Shown here: one piece after another, positions 34,382 through 45,393 of the stretch
Position numbering within the stretch: the stretch's first letter is position 1
Layout of the letters: every line of letters starts with the position of its first letter
Assembly: GCA_019454045.1 (NCBI GenBank)
Contig: SKCR01033654.1
Coordinates: 62,001 to 126,000 of the forward strand
From: Zanthoxylum bungeanum
Lineage: Eukaryota > Streptophyta > Magnoliopsida > Sapindales > Rutaceae
DNA: 64,000 nucleotides
Direction: 5' to 3'
Made by a program: the position numbers and the translations under genes
Notes under the pieces: model-generated
What the model was told of the DNA's origin: nothing
Seen by the model: the letters and a program-made list of their open reading frames with translations, nothing else
The model's database searches: none

Positions 34382-37300
34382 TGTAGGCATTGCATTTTTG
34401 CATGTGAAACCCGATGATGAGTCTCAGTTGGAGGCACTACCTTTTTAGCTAAGGATATTGCGGGAAACGGAGGTCGGAAGGGGAAATTCAGAATAAGTAG
34501 TCATCAAATTCATTTCACAAGCTCACTGTCTTCGTTAGTGCTGCGTTCGTTACTTCGTTCGAACGTCAGGCAGATGCGGACGTTCGTGTGTAGCGTTCGA
34601 GGAAGCGCGTTCGAACGGTGTCGGTAATTCTGGTTTTGTTGCTAGCCTCGCACCCCAGCCCAATTAGCTCCCCAAAGCCCATAAAACACATCCCATTTAA
34701 TTAAATTAAACATTAAATATTAAATAAAATATTTAAACCATTTACCAATTAAATAAAACACAAAATATAATCATACCTAATGAAGATAAATCAAATATAT
34801 TAACTTCCTAACTAAACAAATCACATACTAAATTAAAAAGATGTCATGCCTAATTAAAATCAATCATAACAAATTAAAGATATTGACTTCCAATTCTAGC
34901 CAAGATTTGTCCCCCCTCAATCTTTGACTTTCCTTGCTCAACACCAAATCAAATCCTCATTTTAATGCCAAAATCCCTTCCTTGTGAGACAAGGTGAAGC
35001 CCTAACCCTTCTCTATATAAAAAACCCCTAACCAAAGCCCTCCCACTCCTAGTTCACGCCCATCACAAGAAAAAAAGAAGAAAAGAATTTCCAACCCTTA
35101 GCTCATACACATAATACACACAACTCACACAAATCACAAGAGAAAAGAAAAGAACCCCAAGCCTTCACATTAAACGTACCTTCACAAACTGATCAGCCCT
35201 ACACGTCCATAAACCTCACAAATCTCCTCCATTCCATAACCGAAAATAGCAACCCCTTAAGCCTCCACACATCACCGAAAAATATAGCCCCAAACGGCAG
35301 CCCAAACACGCCCCCAAACAGCCGCTAAAGTACCCCCGAACAGCAGCCCCTTCCCACCGAAACTGACCCAAACCAGTCCCTAAATCACGCCCAAACAGCA
35401 GCAATTTAAACCCTAAAATAGCAGCAAAATACACTTAACATTCCCTAAAAAACTTTAAAAACAGTAACTTAAGAGACTGCATTCATAATCCTTAAAATAA
35501 TCACCACTACTGCACTAAGAACCCACACAAACTTGGGACAGTTCATTGAAACGTCAAAACAGGTTGCCTGAGCAGTGAGTAGCAAAACAGAGGCTGAACA
35601 GGAGCAGAACGGAGTTCGAACCGCAAAAGAAAAAACAGCAAAGCAGTGAGCTAGGAGGCTAAACCAGTGAACCGAAGAAGTTGAGGAGCTGTACCCTTCC
35701 GACGTCCGTGAAACGCAAGCCTGAAAGTTGGCAAAAAGGTTAGACCTGAGGGTATTCTTCACACTTGTTTTTTTTTTTTTGTTACTTGCATGATTGTCAT
35801 GTTGAAATGCATGTTGTGGCCCTTGAGTAGATAAATATGCATGAATTATGAGATGTAGTATGTTGTGGCTGTGGAATAAAATGAGAGACGTGTCAACTCT
35901 CGCGGTTATCGGATGGAAACCCGGACATAAATTTCATAGCCGATTCCGAATGGACGGTAATATGATCTGTACTCGGGACACAACTCCACGTACCGCTTGA
36001 GTAAACGGCACCCTCTTTTGTTTTGTGTTGCTTTTGTTTATTTTTCGTCACTTGAATTCTGTATGTTGTTATTTATGCATGATTCAATCGAGCGCATGGC
36101 TTAGTAAGTGCAATGAAAGATCCCCTATGGGGAGGGGTTAAAGCCCTTTACACGATGCTTTGCCGCGCGCGGTTGATGTGTGTTCGGTTGGATGCAAGAT
36201 ACGTTCAATCGGGCATACTTAGTTTGATATTATTGTCTTTATCTTTTTATGCATGATGCGATCGAGCGCATGGGCTTAGTAAGTGGAATGAAATATCCCT
36301 TATGGGGAGGGGTTAAAACCCTTTACCACGATGCTTTGCCGCGCCGGTTGATGTGTGTTCGGATTGGATGTAAGATGTGTTCAATCGGGCATACTTGGTT
36401 TTGATATGATTGGCTCTATTTTTGTATGTATGATGCGATCGAGCGCATGGGCTTAGTGAGTTAGTCCAAAGGTCCTCTATTTGAGAGACGAAGAGCCTAA
36501 AAGGCCACCTTTGCGACATACTTCGCCGCGCTGGACGAAGTGTGTTTGGGTTGAATGTACGTTCAATTGGGCATACGAAGTCCTAACATTTTATTGTATT
36601 TATTTCATGTGTTGTGATGTGACGCGCATGGGCTTAGTATGTTGGTCTAAAGGTCCTCTCTTTGAGAGACCAAGAGCCCCAAAATGCCACCTTACGGAAG
36701 TACTTCGCCGCGCCCCTTTATTTTGTTGTTTATGTATTGCGTCCCATTTCATGCATCAGGTCTGTTCCCGTTCAAACGTGTTTACGAACGCAACTCGAAC
36801 GCGCATGCATTTTGCCTTATCATGCATCAGGTCTCATTTCCGTTCGAACACGTTCACGAACGCCATACGAACGTGAGCATTCTGTTTCATTTCCGTTCGA
36901 TCGCGTTAACGAACGCTACTCGAACGAGAACCTTCTGTTTACCGTTTGAACGCGCCTACTAACGCTGCACGAACGCACACGGTGAACAGATCCTCTTGCA
37001 TCACATTACGACATGTCCATCTTAGCATATAGTTACCCTTTTTATGTCATGCATTTGTATATTACCCTCTAGTTGTCTATTTCTGTTATGCGCTTAAATA
37101 TCTTTTCGTAATATGCATGTTAGTAAGAAGCTATTTGTTTGCGCTTTGGTGTCCACCAATGCGTTAATTAACTTGTATGCTTGCCGTATGATAATCCTTA
37201 TGTATGCAAATTGAGACATAGATTACATGCAAATAGGCTGCATGCAAATTCGAATATGTGTTACGTTATAATTTAGATAAACTTGTTGATGTATGTATGT

Positions 37301-37583
37301 GAATGTAGAAGCATGATATTCTTAGAAATAAGTGTGTTACTAAGCCTAATTAAAATATATAAATCTTTTCATTACAAGTGGCATAAGTAAGGGACCATTC
37401 CGAACCCAACGGTTTGAGGTCTTCCCTTACGAAGGGTGAGTGCGGTCTTAAATCTCATTTTCCCGGTTCACACCGGGTGGCGACTCCATTATTCTCCGGT
37501 TTAGTCCCCCGTGCTACTCCGTACTCCCGACCGGGCCGCGAGCCCGGGACAGCATGCGTCGCTCCAGTTCCTGTGTTCCCACA
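34382..37583 (+). repeat. Ogre-B 3' LTR (3.2 kb)
   Basis: Almost identical to 27450-30653. Differences are mainly 1-2 base indels (for example CGCGGTATATCGG against CGCGGTTATCGG) plus a few substitutions. It has the U3 CGTTCG cluster (34549-34625), palindrome plus TATA (34980-35021), subrepeats (36080-36720) and CGAACG cluster (36768-36985). It ends CCCACA at 37583, followed by GGCAG. Confidence 0.94.
34980..35021 (+). promoter_or_regulatory. Ogre-B 3' LTR core promoter: palindrome plus TATA box
   Basis: CCTTGT-GAG-ACAAGG (34980-34994) and TATATAAA (35014-35021), same arrangement as in the 5' LTR. Confidence 0.65.
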
Positions 37584-37588
37584 GGCAG
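37584..37588. repeat. Ogre-B right target-site duplication (GGCAG)
   Basis: Second copy of GGCAG; the interrupted Tat-A antisense ORF continues to the right. Confidence 0.93.
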
Positions 37589-37639
37589 TATGTAGGGTTT
37601 CGAAGGGAGTGAGGGAGGCAGACTCGAAGTCTGACATTC
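37584..37639 (-). pseudogene. Tat-A antisense ORF, first coding exon
   Basis: On the minus strand, ATG at 37637-37635 lies two bases after a splice-acceptor-like TTGACAG and starts MSDFESASLTPFETLHTA. The frame runs 18 codons to the Ogre-B insertion and continues in phase at 27444. The start is chosen because it is the first ATG after the inferred intron, the same arrangement as in the Tat-B aORF. The ORF is now split by 10 kb of Ogre-B and is dead. Confidence 0.65.
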
Positions 37640-38186
37640 CTGTCAAGACAAGACCCGAGGTGGAAGGTTAGTACACAATCTTACGGTCAATAAAGCATGC
37701 TAAAACTAGGGTTATCACCATCATCCCTACCAAGTGACTAACCCTAAAAAAGCTCTAAGTGCCATAACAATGGCGAAACAGTCAGTTTAAAGCATGACCA
37801 AAACAAACACACCTTGAAAACTTAGAAACACATGTCGTTCATCCCTAAAACCTAGAAAAAAAAAACCCATATATACACACAATAACATAAATGCATCCGC
37901 ACAAGTAAACCCACCCCTCATGCTTCTATTATCACAAAAACCCCCAGAACAAGCAACAAAACACAAGCATCCAACACATGCCAATTATCACCATTTTTGA
38001 AAGCAGAAACATAAATAAGGAGAAAAGGAGCCAGTAGGGGACTTACTTGTTTAGAGTGAAGAAGATGCTGACAAACTCGTGAAGAAGTTGAAAGCTCGAA
38101 GTCATAGAAAACAGATAAGTTTTAAGGATTCCTTTGAGAAGACGAAGTGAGAAAAGAAGGGTTTGGAGTGGAATGGCCTTTAAATA
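37640..38186 (-). promoter_or_regulatory. Tat-A aORF promoter, 5' UTR and 5' UTR intron
   Basis: Reading leftward on the minus strand: TATTTAAA at 38186-38179 in CCTATTTAAAGGCC, a pyrimidine-rich leader, a donor GTAAGT at 38046-38041 after AAACAA, an intron of about 407 bp with T-rich stretches, and an acceptor CAG at 37640. The ATG follows immediately. The layout looks like a plant gene 5' end driving antisense transcription against the element. Splice sites are inferred by eye. Confidence 0.6.
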
Positions 38187-38670
38187 GGCTGCTCGGGCTA
38201 ATCTCGACCGTTTGATTGAGGTGAGTGGGTAGGATCAACACCATGTGTGTTGGAGATCTCGGTTATTGAATCCAATTGGAAAGACGAGATTAAGGCAACT
38301 ATTTGGTTGGGATACAACTGTCATTGGTTTTGGCCCGTAAATCGTGAGAGCATGACGCGTGGCATCTCGGGGAGACAAAGCGAAAAGGAGCCTTGGAAGG
38401 ATGTGATGGGAATTTAAGGAAGGCCATGATGGTTTCACAACATCCAAGAGGCGGCAGAGAAACTTTATTAGAAACTCCAACCGACTGTGGGGATAACAAT
38501 CATCACAAAATGGATCTTTTGGCGATACAAGCACTCTCATGACCCGAGGACGTGGCAGTATGGACATCAACGAGCTAAAGACCCGAAGACAGAAGGGCAA
38601 TCTAAACCATTATTGAAGTTCCCGGTATCAACTCACCAACTCATTGATACCGAGAACTAGGGATAAATAT
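38187..38670. other. Tat-A spacer between aORF promoter and 3' LTR, with inverted repeat
   Basis: No gene seen. At 38617-38658 two 15-bp arms, AGTTCCCGGTATCAA and TTGATACCGAGAACT, form an inverted repeat with one mismatch and a 12-bp loop. The purine-leaning GAACTAGGGATAAATAT that follows probably serves as the polypurine tract just before the LTR. Confidence 0.6.
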
Positions 38671-39934
38671 TGATGGTCATTTTCAGACCCAAGAAACTTT
38701 GAAATATGAAGAAGGGTATGAAACGGTTTTCACTTACGAAGCTGGGGGCCCTAGGTCCTTTTGAGGATGAGAAGCGGGGCAGAAGAGCCCAAGCCTGAGG
38801 TGCAGAGTCACCCGATCAGATGAGATTCAGTAACATTTACGCAGATGAAAACCGACTCGAGGATGTCAGAAGATCTGTTTTGTGCTTGTAACAATGGGAA
38901 TGAGATTCAAAGTGAGCCAATTGAGGCACAGTCGCATACACCCGAAGGAAATTTATTAAAAGCAAAGAAACATTGGAAGATGATCACTAGAAGATAGAAG
39001 CTAGATGCCCATGACTGATGTGGCCAAAGAGCTTAATGTCGGCTTGACCCTTTTGAAGAAATGATGTAAGGAGTTGGATATTAGAAAGTGGCCACATAGG
39101 AAGTTCATGAGTTTTTCAACACTTATCAAGAATCTTCAGAAATTACAAAGAGAAAGTGAGGGAAGTGAAGGAATCCCTCCCGACCCGACCTGGTAAAGAA
39201 GATGGGAAGATGATCCAATATCAAACACATCGGTAGGCCGACCCGAGGACCAAGGTTGGGCTACAATATCATGTGTTTATATATGAATGACATAAGCCCT
39301 ATATGAAATTTTGAGCCTCCCAAAAGGCTGGTGAGAAGGGAGTAGGCCAGATGCTTATCCCTTGACACACGGAACAACGTGGGAATGGTTGAAATATAGG
39401 TTGGCACATGGACAGAACGTGTAACAGTGGGCAAAATGGTGAGAATGATGGTTTTCAGATGGCAGGGGGTAGTTATGTTAGACAAACAGAGCTATTGTTT
39501 GCAGAGTAGTTGGGGAATGAATATATGCGATAGTGACAGAACTGACATCACGAATTGGTGTAATAGTGGATCTAGACGCACTATATAAAATGGGTGAAGA
39601 CTCAGTTTTAAGAGTTAGTTGGTTGATTATTTTTTCTCAATAAAAGCATTTTTCATCACTTGTAAAAGCTCTAAAAAACTTAGTTGTATAAAGAGATAAA
39701 GCAGGTCGGGCTGAACTGAGCTTATAATAAAAGTTTCATTTCTTTGCATCCGTGGACGTAGGTTCGAGCCACTCTCTGCTGAATCACGTTAAATGCTTTG
39801 TATTTTATGTGATTTCTTATTTAATTGCCAAGTTTGCTTTGGTTCCCAACTAACCAAACAAATTCACTACTTGAGAGAGGTTTGTTCGAGGAGTAAGTTC
39901 CATGAATTACCTTTGGAATGAAAAACAACCGTCA
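38671..39934 (+). repeat. Tat-A 3' LTR (probable)
   Basis: Begins TGATGGT and ends ACCGTCA, a 7-bp terminal inverted repeat with one mismatch. It contains a TATA box (CTATATAAAA at 39581-39590), an AATAAAA signal (39640-39646) and the phrase CATCCGTGGACGTAGG typical of plant LTR R/U5 regions. The partner LTR is outside the window, so the ends are inferred from the termini and from the preceding purine tract. Confidence 0.65.
39581..39590 (+). promoter_or_regulatory. Tat-A LTR TATA box
   Basis: CTATATAAAA followed about 60 bp later by AATAAAA-type sequence, the usual spacing of promoter and polyadenylation signal in an LTR. Confidence 0.6.
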
Positions 39935-41784
39935 ACAGAAGTATAATTAGAACTAGAGCTTGGAGAGCTAAAATGTTAAAAAGTCTAAAAGTTTAGGGAG
40001 TAAAATGTAGCCAAGGTCTAAACATATTTTATTTTATAAGTTCAAATTATAAATATACATTATATAAAATAAAAATAAATTATTTATAGGGTACACCTGC
40101 CCCCTCCAAGCCCTTTTCCCTAGTTGAGGTTTAGAGGTTTATCGTAGCCGCGGAAGCTACGACATATGCATTGTTAGGTGTTAGTTTAAGCACTGGTGAA
40201 AGTACCTGAACCAGTGATGACAACGACATGAGAGGCTCTTGCACTCGTAGGTAAGGGCAGAGTCATTATAAGTGTAAGTGGTTGACCATGCCTAAGAATG
40301 ACCATCGGTCAGGAGCTTTTAAGGCTAAGGAAAATTCATCATTTTTCGCTCGTCTTTCATGCATGCGAATTGCATAAGTAATTATGTTTTGGTGGTGAAA
40401 AAGTACAGAAGTGAACAATGTGTTAGTTTTTAGTTGTGTAATTCTCTTCTACTTCTCCCCCGAGGAGCCAGGGGGAAATTATCATCATCATCATCATCAT
40501 CATATTTATTTAAAATAGAAACTATTTAAATCTTGATCATTAATTTTATATGGATGGAGTTTAATTAAATCCTAAATCTTTACTACATAAGAGATTTTAT
40601 CAATTGAACCAACTTATATTTTTTTTTTTTATATAAAGAGATAAAACTCATACATGATTTAATATTAATATTTTTGACTCCAAAAGTGGTGTTGCGCGGA
40701 CGTGCCAGAGGAGTGAATCATCAATATTATAAACTAACTTCTAATCAAATGATTGTAAAACTAATGGGTTCTCTAAAGTCTGCAAGAGATAGGAAATTAG
40801 ATTCTTGGAAGATGCTAGTAAGAGATAAGGAATTAAAATTATTTGGAAAGAAATCTTTATTGGAATTGAAAATCTAGTTATAGAAGAAGAAGTTGCAAAC
40901 TTTTGAATGAAAGCTTTACTAGAATTAAAACAGACTGTAACTATAGAAGAATGCTTGAAAGGAGAATTAACTATATAGAAATTAACTACAAAGAAAGTAA
41001 TTGAAAGTTTATATATTGAGTGTTTTGATCGATGTTGAAAGAAATGTCCATTTCTATTGGCTCTTCTTTGAATTTTATAGCTCTTGAAAATAACTTCCCC
41101 TTATTGTTTCTCAACTTCTTGCATGTTCTGCTAATATTCTTCATCCATTCCTCCAACTCTCTTCAACTTCATGCATCTTCGATTAACTTATTTAACCAAC
41201 TCCCCATGTTCTCTTCCCCAATCCTCCAAGTTCGTGCTTCTCAACTTCCAGCACTTCATAATTTCCTACTTAATTTACTATTTTCCTGCTTGAAGCCAAG
41301 GAGGGCTCCTGGAGTAAATTGATCTTGGACTATTCTAATTGGGTTGAAATTATTTTTGGTGCAAATATTACCCCCCGCGTGCTTTTTTCCTTGAGGTCAA
41401 TTAGCATATATATAAACTTATCTTCTCCACTTATTTGTCTCACTTTTTATTTTGTTTATGCAAGAATTCAAAAAAATCCCTTTATTTTAAAATCCCCAAA
41501 TTTTAAAATAAGTCCTAATTTATAAAGGGAAAAGTCAAAATCCCTATTCCATTGAAATTCATAACCCTCCTCAAGCATCCTTCTCAAAAATCAATCCAAC
41601 GCCAACCAAAGTCCCTAATTCATTCATGGTTTCTATGGATTCTTTTCCCTTCAACGTCGCGGCTTGTCCCTTACATGTAGCCATGCATGTCACTCCATCG
41701 AGCTCAGCTGTGACATCTATAGGAGGGAATTGAGATTTATCTTTATGCCTATGACGTCGACGACCACGATAATGTTGGTCTCAC
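39935..41784. other. Unassigned AT-rich spacer
   Basis: I recognise no gene, RNA or element ends here. Visible items are an (ATC)7-8 microsatellite at 40481-40503, a short hairpin TCGTAGC...GCTACGA near 40143-40163, and a perfect 12-bp AT-rich inverted repeat at 41482-41511. Open frames up to 96 codons (40674-40877, 41032-41322) have no recognisable domain. It could be decayed transposon or host intergenic DNA. Confidence 0.5.
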
Positions 41785-43010
41785 ATACCGTAGAGAGTAA
41801 GGATAGGCCATATGGGACTACTCGGAGAATAAAGGAGTCACCACCCGATATAATAGACTATGAATAATTTAAGGCCACATTACACTTCTCTCAAGCTCTT
41901 ACCTTAAACCTATTTGGGTTCGAAATGATCTTTTACTGACACCAGTATAATATCCAGGTTTAAAAGAAGTATTACCATGTCTTCATAATGGAGGATCGGG
42001 CATTGATGGTTTAAAAATAGCACAAGCAATTGATAATAGAGGCAATAAAAGAAAAAAAAAACAACTCAGAAAGTTATAGATATGTGAATTAAACAGGTCG
42101 GAATACACATCTCACCGACTTGGCCTCGAAAAGGCTTGGCCAGACATATTTTGTATGTTATTGATGTTCGGCCGAACATAGTTTAAGTCTGGCTGGATTT
42201 CCATTATAAGCCAAAAATAGGAAAGATGAGTAGTACATCTAATAACAATGAATGCACAACAGTAATAGCATAACAGTATGTAAATAATTGTAAAGAAGAA
42301 TTAAGCAGATCATAACATGTATTTCACCGGTCTAGCTTTATAATAGCCTAGTTGGACATTGTTGTGGATTTATGGCCATACATTGTTATAGATGTCCGGC
42401 CGAACATTGTTATGGATGTCCGTTCAGATATATGTCATGTCTGGTTGGATGTTCTCAGTGAACCAAGAGCAAGAAAATAACATAAAATTCACGCGTAAGA
42501 TATATACATCATAACAGTAGTAAAATACAGAATAATAGTTAGCAAGATAATAAATAAGCAAAATGGTGTAAATATTTCACCGACCTGGCTTCGTGGAAGC
42601 CTACCGGATATTATTTCACATTAGGTATATCCGACCAGATATACAATGAGTCTGGCTAGACATTCCGCGTGAACCAGACAGGGGGCCAAAACTTAAACAT
42701 GCATTACTACTGCAATAGGCAGGAAATAACGTAACAATAATACAAAAAAAAAGATTCGTAAATTAAGTCTTACATATAATTATTTCCTAGTGGTACGTGG
42801 AGTTGTATCCCATTGCAGAGCATATTACCGTCCATTCAGAATCGGCTAAGGAATTTACGTTCGGCTTTCCATCTTATATATCAAATGGGGAAAACCATAT
42901 ACAGCCGGGTATATTTCTGACTTGTGTATGTCCGGCGGATGTGAATTAAGTCCGGGCGGACATACTGTGTCAGGAAAATACTGTAAAACAAGTAGAAATA
43001 GTGATGAAGG
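41785..43010 (-). repeat. Decayed Ogre-related LTR, minus strand
   Basis: Blocks are reverse complements of conserved Ogre LTR segments. CTCGGAGAATAAAGGAGTCACC (41820-41841) corresponds to the U5 segment GGCGACTCCATTATTCTCCGG. ACGTGGAGTTGTATCCCAT and ACCGTCCATTCAGAATCGGC (42794-42848) correspond to the block near 21650-21710. Between them are three ~230-bp units with TTCACCGA, CCGGATAT and GTTCGGCCGAAC-like phrases, matching the subrepeat layout. No internal region remains. Athila starts at its right edge. Confidence 0.7.
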
Positions 43011-43268
43011 TGTGATAAATGTGATTTTACCTACTTATTCATATATTCATAGCTTATTATTTTGTTAGGTTTCGTGCCATTTTATGTATTTTGTAGTTTG
43101 TTTTGTGTTTTATTGATAGAAAGCTTTAGAGCATGGATCTTGGGGCAAACATACGTATTTTGGATGCTTAAAGATGCAAAGGAAACAAGCGGGGAGGGAA
43201 AATATGCTAAAACAAGTAATCCTAGAATATGATTTGGCGTTGTGATGCCACTCTTGGCGTTGCGACGC
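43011..43268 (+). repeat. Athila 5' LTR, left part
   Basis: 258 bp from TGTGATAAATG, including GTTAGGTTTCGTGCCATTTT, typical of Athila LTR starts, up to the Tat-B insertion. The continuation is at 57820. Confidence 0.65.
43264..43268. repeat. Tat-B left target-site duplication (GACGC)
   Basis: GACGC directly before TGTAAGAGCC; repeated at 57815-57819. Confidence 0.93.
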
Positions 43269-43821
43269 TGTAAGAGCCAATTTGGTCTAAGGGTATAACT
43301 GTCTTTCATCTTAAGCCCATCAGCATGTTAGGCCCAAGCCCAAAGAATTATGTATTTGATTACAATTAAAATCATAAAGCATGACCACTTAACCAAACTC
43401 TAGCACTAATCCCCACCACCCCACTTAACCTAACTCTAGCACTAATCTTCATACTCCAAAAACCATTACCAAATACACCAAACCTCATATCATGTTTTAT
43501 CTATAAATATGAAAAGAGTACAGGAAGAATTCATTCAAGTCACATTTCTCTCACCCTAATACTTCATGCTCTCGATCCTTAATCCCCTCATATATTACAC
43601 GGCTCTCACGGCCAAACAAAGGAAGTAGAGGTAATATTCAACCTTGCTTTCCCATTTTACAAACTTATTTCCTGCCACTGACTTGGGCGTCGGAGTGTAC
43701 CCGGTATCCACCACACCGGTGGTAGCCTACTCCCGTCCACTCTACTTTGTTTTTTGCAGGATTGCTAGTGCCCAACTTACAAATTCTGATTGAGGACCTC
43801 GGCCGAAATCCAGCGTCCACA
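43269..43821 (+). repeat. Tat-B 5' LTR (553 bp)
   Basis: TGTAAGAGCC to GCGTCCACA. TATAAATA at 43502-43509 marks the promoter. The end contains TTTTTTGCAGGATTGC and a GGTATCCACCACACCGGTGG segment with internal symmetry. It matches 57259-57814 almost exactly. Confidence 0.95.
43502..43509 (+). promoter_or_regulatory. Tat-B LTR TATA box
   Basis: TATAAATA in a plant-like context, repeated at 57495-57502 in the 3' LTR. Confidence 0.65.
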
Positions 43822-43824
43822 ATT

Positions 43825-43842
43825 TGGCGCCCACCGTGGGGA
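43825..43842 (+). other. Tat-B primer binding site
   Basis: TGGCGCCCACCGTGGGGA, three bases after the LTR end. It is the common primer binding site form of many plant gypsy elements with the motif TTTGGCGCCCACCGTGGGG. Confidence 0.85.
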
Positions 43843-43899
43843 CCTAGCAATAATTTGCAGACAAAGTCTTTCCACCAAACAGTCGCTGCTTAGTCAATC

Positions 43900-45393
43900 A
43901 TGACTTCAAGCAATGAACAAACACCTGATCCAGTGGCATCACAACTGGCCATGCTACAAGACAGAATTAAAAGCTTAGAAGAAGAGAATTTTACCTTTCG
44001 TAGTTCCAACATGAACCTCCAAAAACCATTGGAACTTCTTTCATCACCCACTCAGCTTCCCAATACATCAGAACAACACAACAACCGGATCACTCCAGCT
44101 AATCTTCAAGGAGCATTTGACGAAACAACAGACGACATTCCTTCGAATGATGTGAACCAAAGGAACTTACCAAGTTCACCAGTCAACCAAGCCCAGCAAA
44201 TTGTCGTCACAATGAGAAAGGAAATGAAAGATTTTAAAGAAGCTATTATGTCCAGTCTACCAGGGGTGAAACTCTCAATGAAGAAGAGTAGAGCTGGAAC
44301 CATTTCAGATACCCCTTTCATTGAGACGATAACATCTGTTGAGCTACCACGGAAGTTCAGCCCACCAGACATGAAATTATACGATGGATCTACTGACCCA
44401 GACGACCATGTCATTCATTATAAATACAAAATGATGTCAACAGGCTTAGCTCCTCATCAATGGGAAGCTGGAATGTGCCGAGGATTTGGAGAAACTTTGG
44501 GCGGTCCAGCTCTTACATGGTTCATCAACCTACCATACAGATCCGTCAAATCTTATCAACAATTAGCAGACAAATTTGTTGAACATTTCGCCAGCTCTTG
44601 CAAACTTGAAAAACTACTGATGATCTTAGTGGCATCCTGCAACGGAGGGGAGAATCATTACGAAGCTATGTTGCTCGATTCAACAAAGAAAGAATAACAA
44701 TCCCAGACCTTCATCAACCAACAGCTGTGGAGGCTTTCAGGAACGGATTACTTTGTGAAAGTGGACTCTACAAAAAGCTGACTAAGTTTCGATGCTACAC
44801 GATGGACCAGGTCATGGCTCGAGCCCAAGTCGAAATCAGGTGGGAAGAAGATAAAAGGAATAAAAGGAAAGACATTTCCTCCAGCATGCAGAACGAAAGA
44901 ACAGTCCATTCTACCAAACGTCATAAAGAATTTACAAATATGATGCCAAAGCGTCATTCGGAGAAATGGAACCACCCAAGGAGAGAACATCAGCCCCACC
45001 AAAAAGGTTTTGATCAAAGACCTCCATCATACAGAGCTCGAGAAACAAAATCCAATGGAAAAACCCAGACTCCCAGACTACAATTTTTCTATCTCCCCGG
45101 GAGAGTTAGTCTTGGTACTTAAAAAGATGGGAAATGAAGTAAAGTGGCCACCACGCAACAGAGAAAGTTTCAAAAATAAAGATACAAACAAATGGTGTGA
45201 GTTCCATCGAGACTACGGCCATACCACAGCTGAATGTGTAGCATTGAGGTTGGAAGTACTTGAGTTGTTGAACAAAGGGTTTCTAAGGGATCTACTTACG
45301 GAGAAGGGGCAAGCTACTTTAGCTCAGAGGAACGAGAAGGATGGACATGGGGAAGCACCAATTCAACCTCCACACCAATTGATAACACCGTGA
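43900..45393 (+). pseudogene. Tat-B gag, frameshifted
   Basis: ATG 43900 starts MTSSNEQTPDPVASQLAML, followed by a predicted coiled coil (QDRIKSLEEEN). The Gag core has FSPPDMKLYDGSTDPDDHV, GPALTWFINLP and YQQLADKFVEHF (44350-44600). A frameshift near 44610-44640 moves the Gag core on to the frame with AVEAFRNGLL (44727 on). A second near 45090 leads to the knuckle WCEFHRDYGHTTAEC (about 45192-45237). A basic linker precedes it. The stop is at 45391-45393. Confidence 0.9.

Larger units (their letters stand above)
27450..37583 (+). mobile_element. Ogre-B: pol-less Ogre-type element with two full LTRs
   Basis: A 10.1-kb plus-strand element with a perfect GGCAG duplication and two full LTRs of nearly equal length (3,204 and 3,202 bp). 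The 3.7-kb interior has primer binding site, leader, gag (31674-32894), about 75 bp of pol end (near 33189-33262), two minisatellites and polypurine tract. Protease, RT, RNase H and nearly all of integrase are missing, so it is non-autonomous and would need enzymes from a relative such as intact Ogre-A-type copies. The LTRs differ mostly by small indels, which implies a more recent insertion than Ogre-A. Confidence 0.95.
8917..39934 (+). mobile_element. Tat-A: Ty3/gypsy Tat-lineage element, 5' end outside window, heavily interrupted
   Basis: Three separated pieces fit one plus-strand element: pol at 8917-11074, an antisense ORF at about 27000-27449 plus 37584-38186, and a 3' LTR at 38671-39934. 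The order pol, antisense ORF, 3' LTR is the known layout of Tat-lineage elements with extra ORFs, and Tat-B at 43269-57814 shows the same layout uninterrupted. Removing Ogre-B with one copy of its target duplication rejoins the antisense ORF in frame. Gag, protease and the 5' LTR would lie left of Copia-A, outside the window. Most of integrase is missing. Assigning all three pieces to one element is inference from order, orientation and junctions. Confidence 0.75.

Noticed and set aside
40481..40503. ATC microsatellite as a functional element
   Set aside because: A simple (ATC)n tract; recorded in the spacer entry only.
40674..41525. Possible host gene fragments in the spacer
   Set aside because: Short frames without domains, no splice-consistent continuation and AT-rich composition; left as unassigned.
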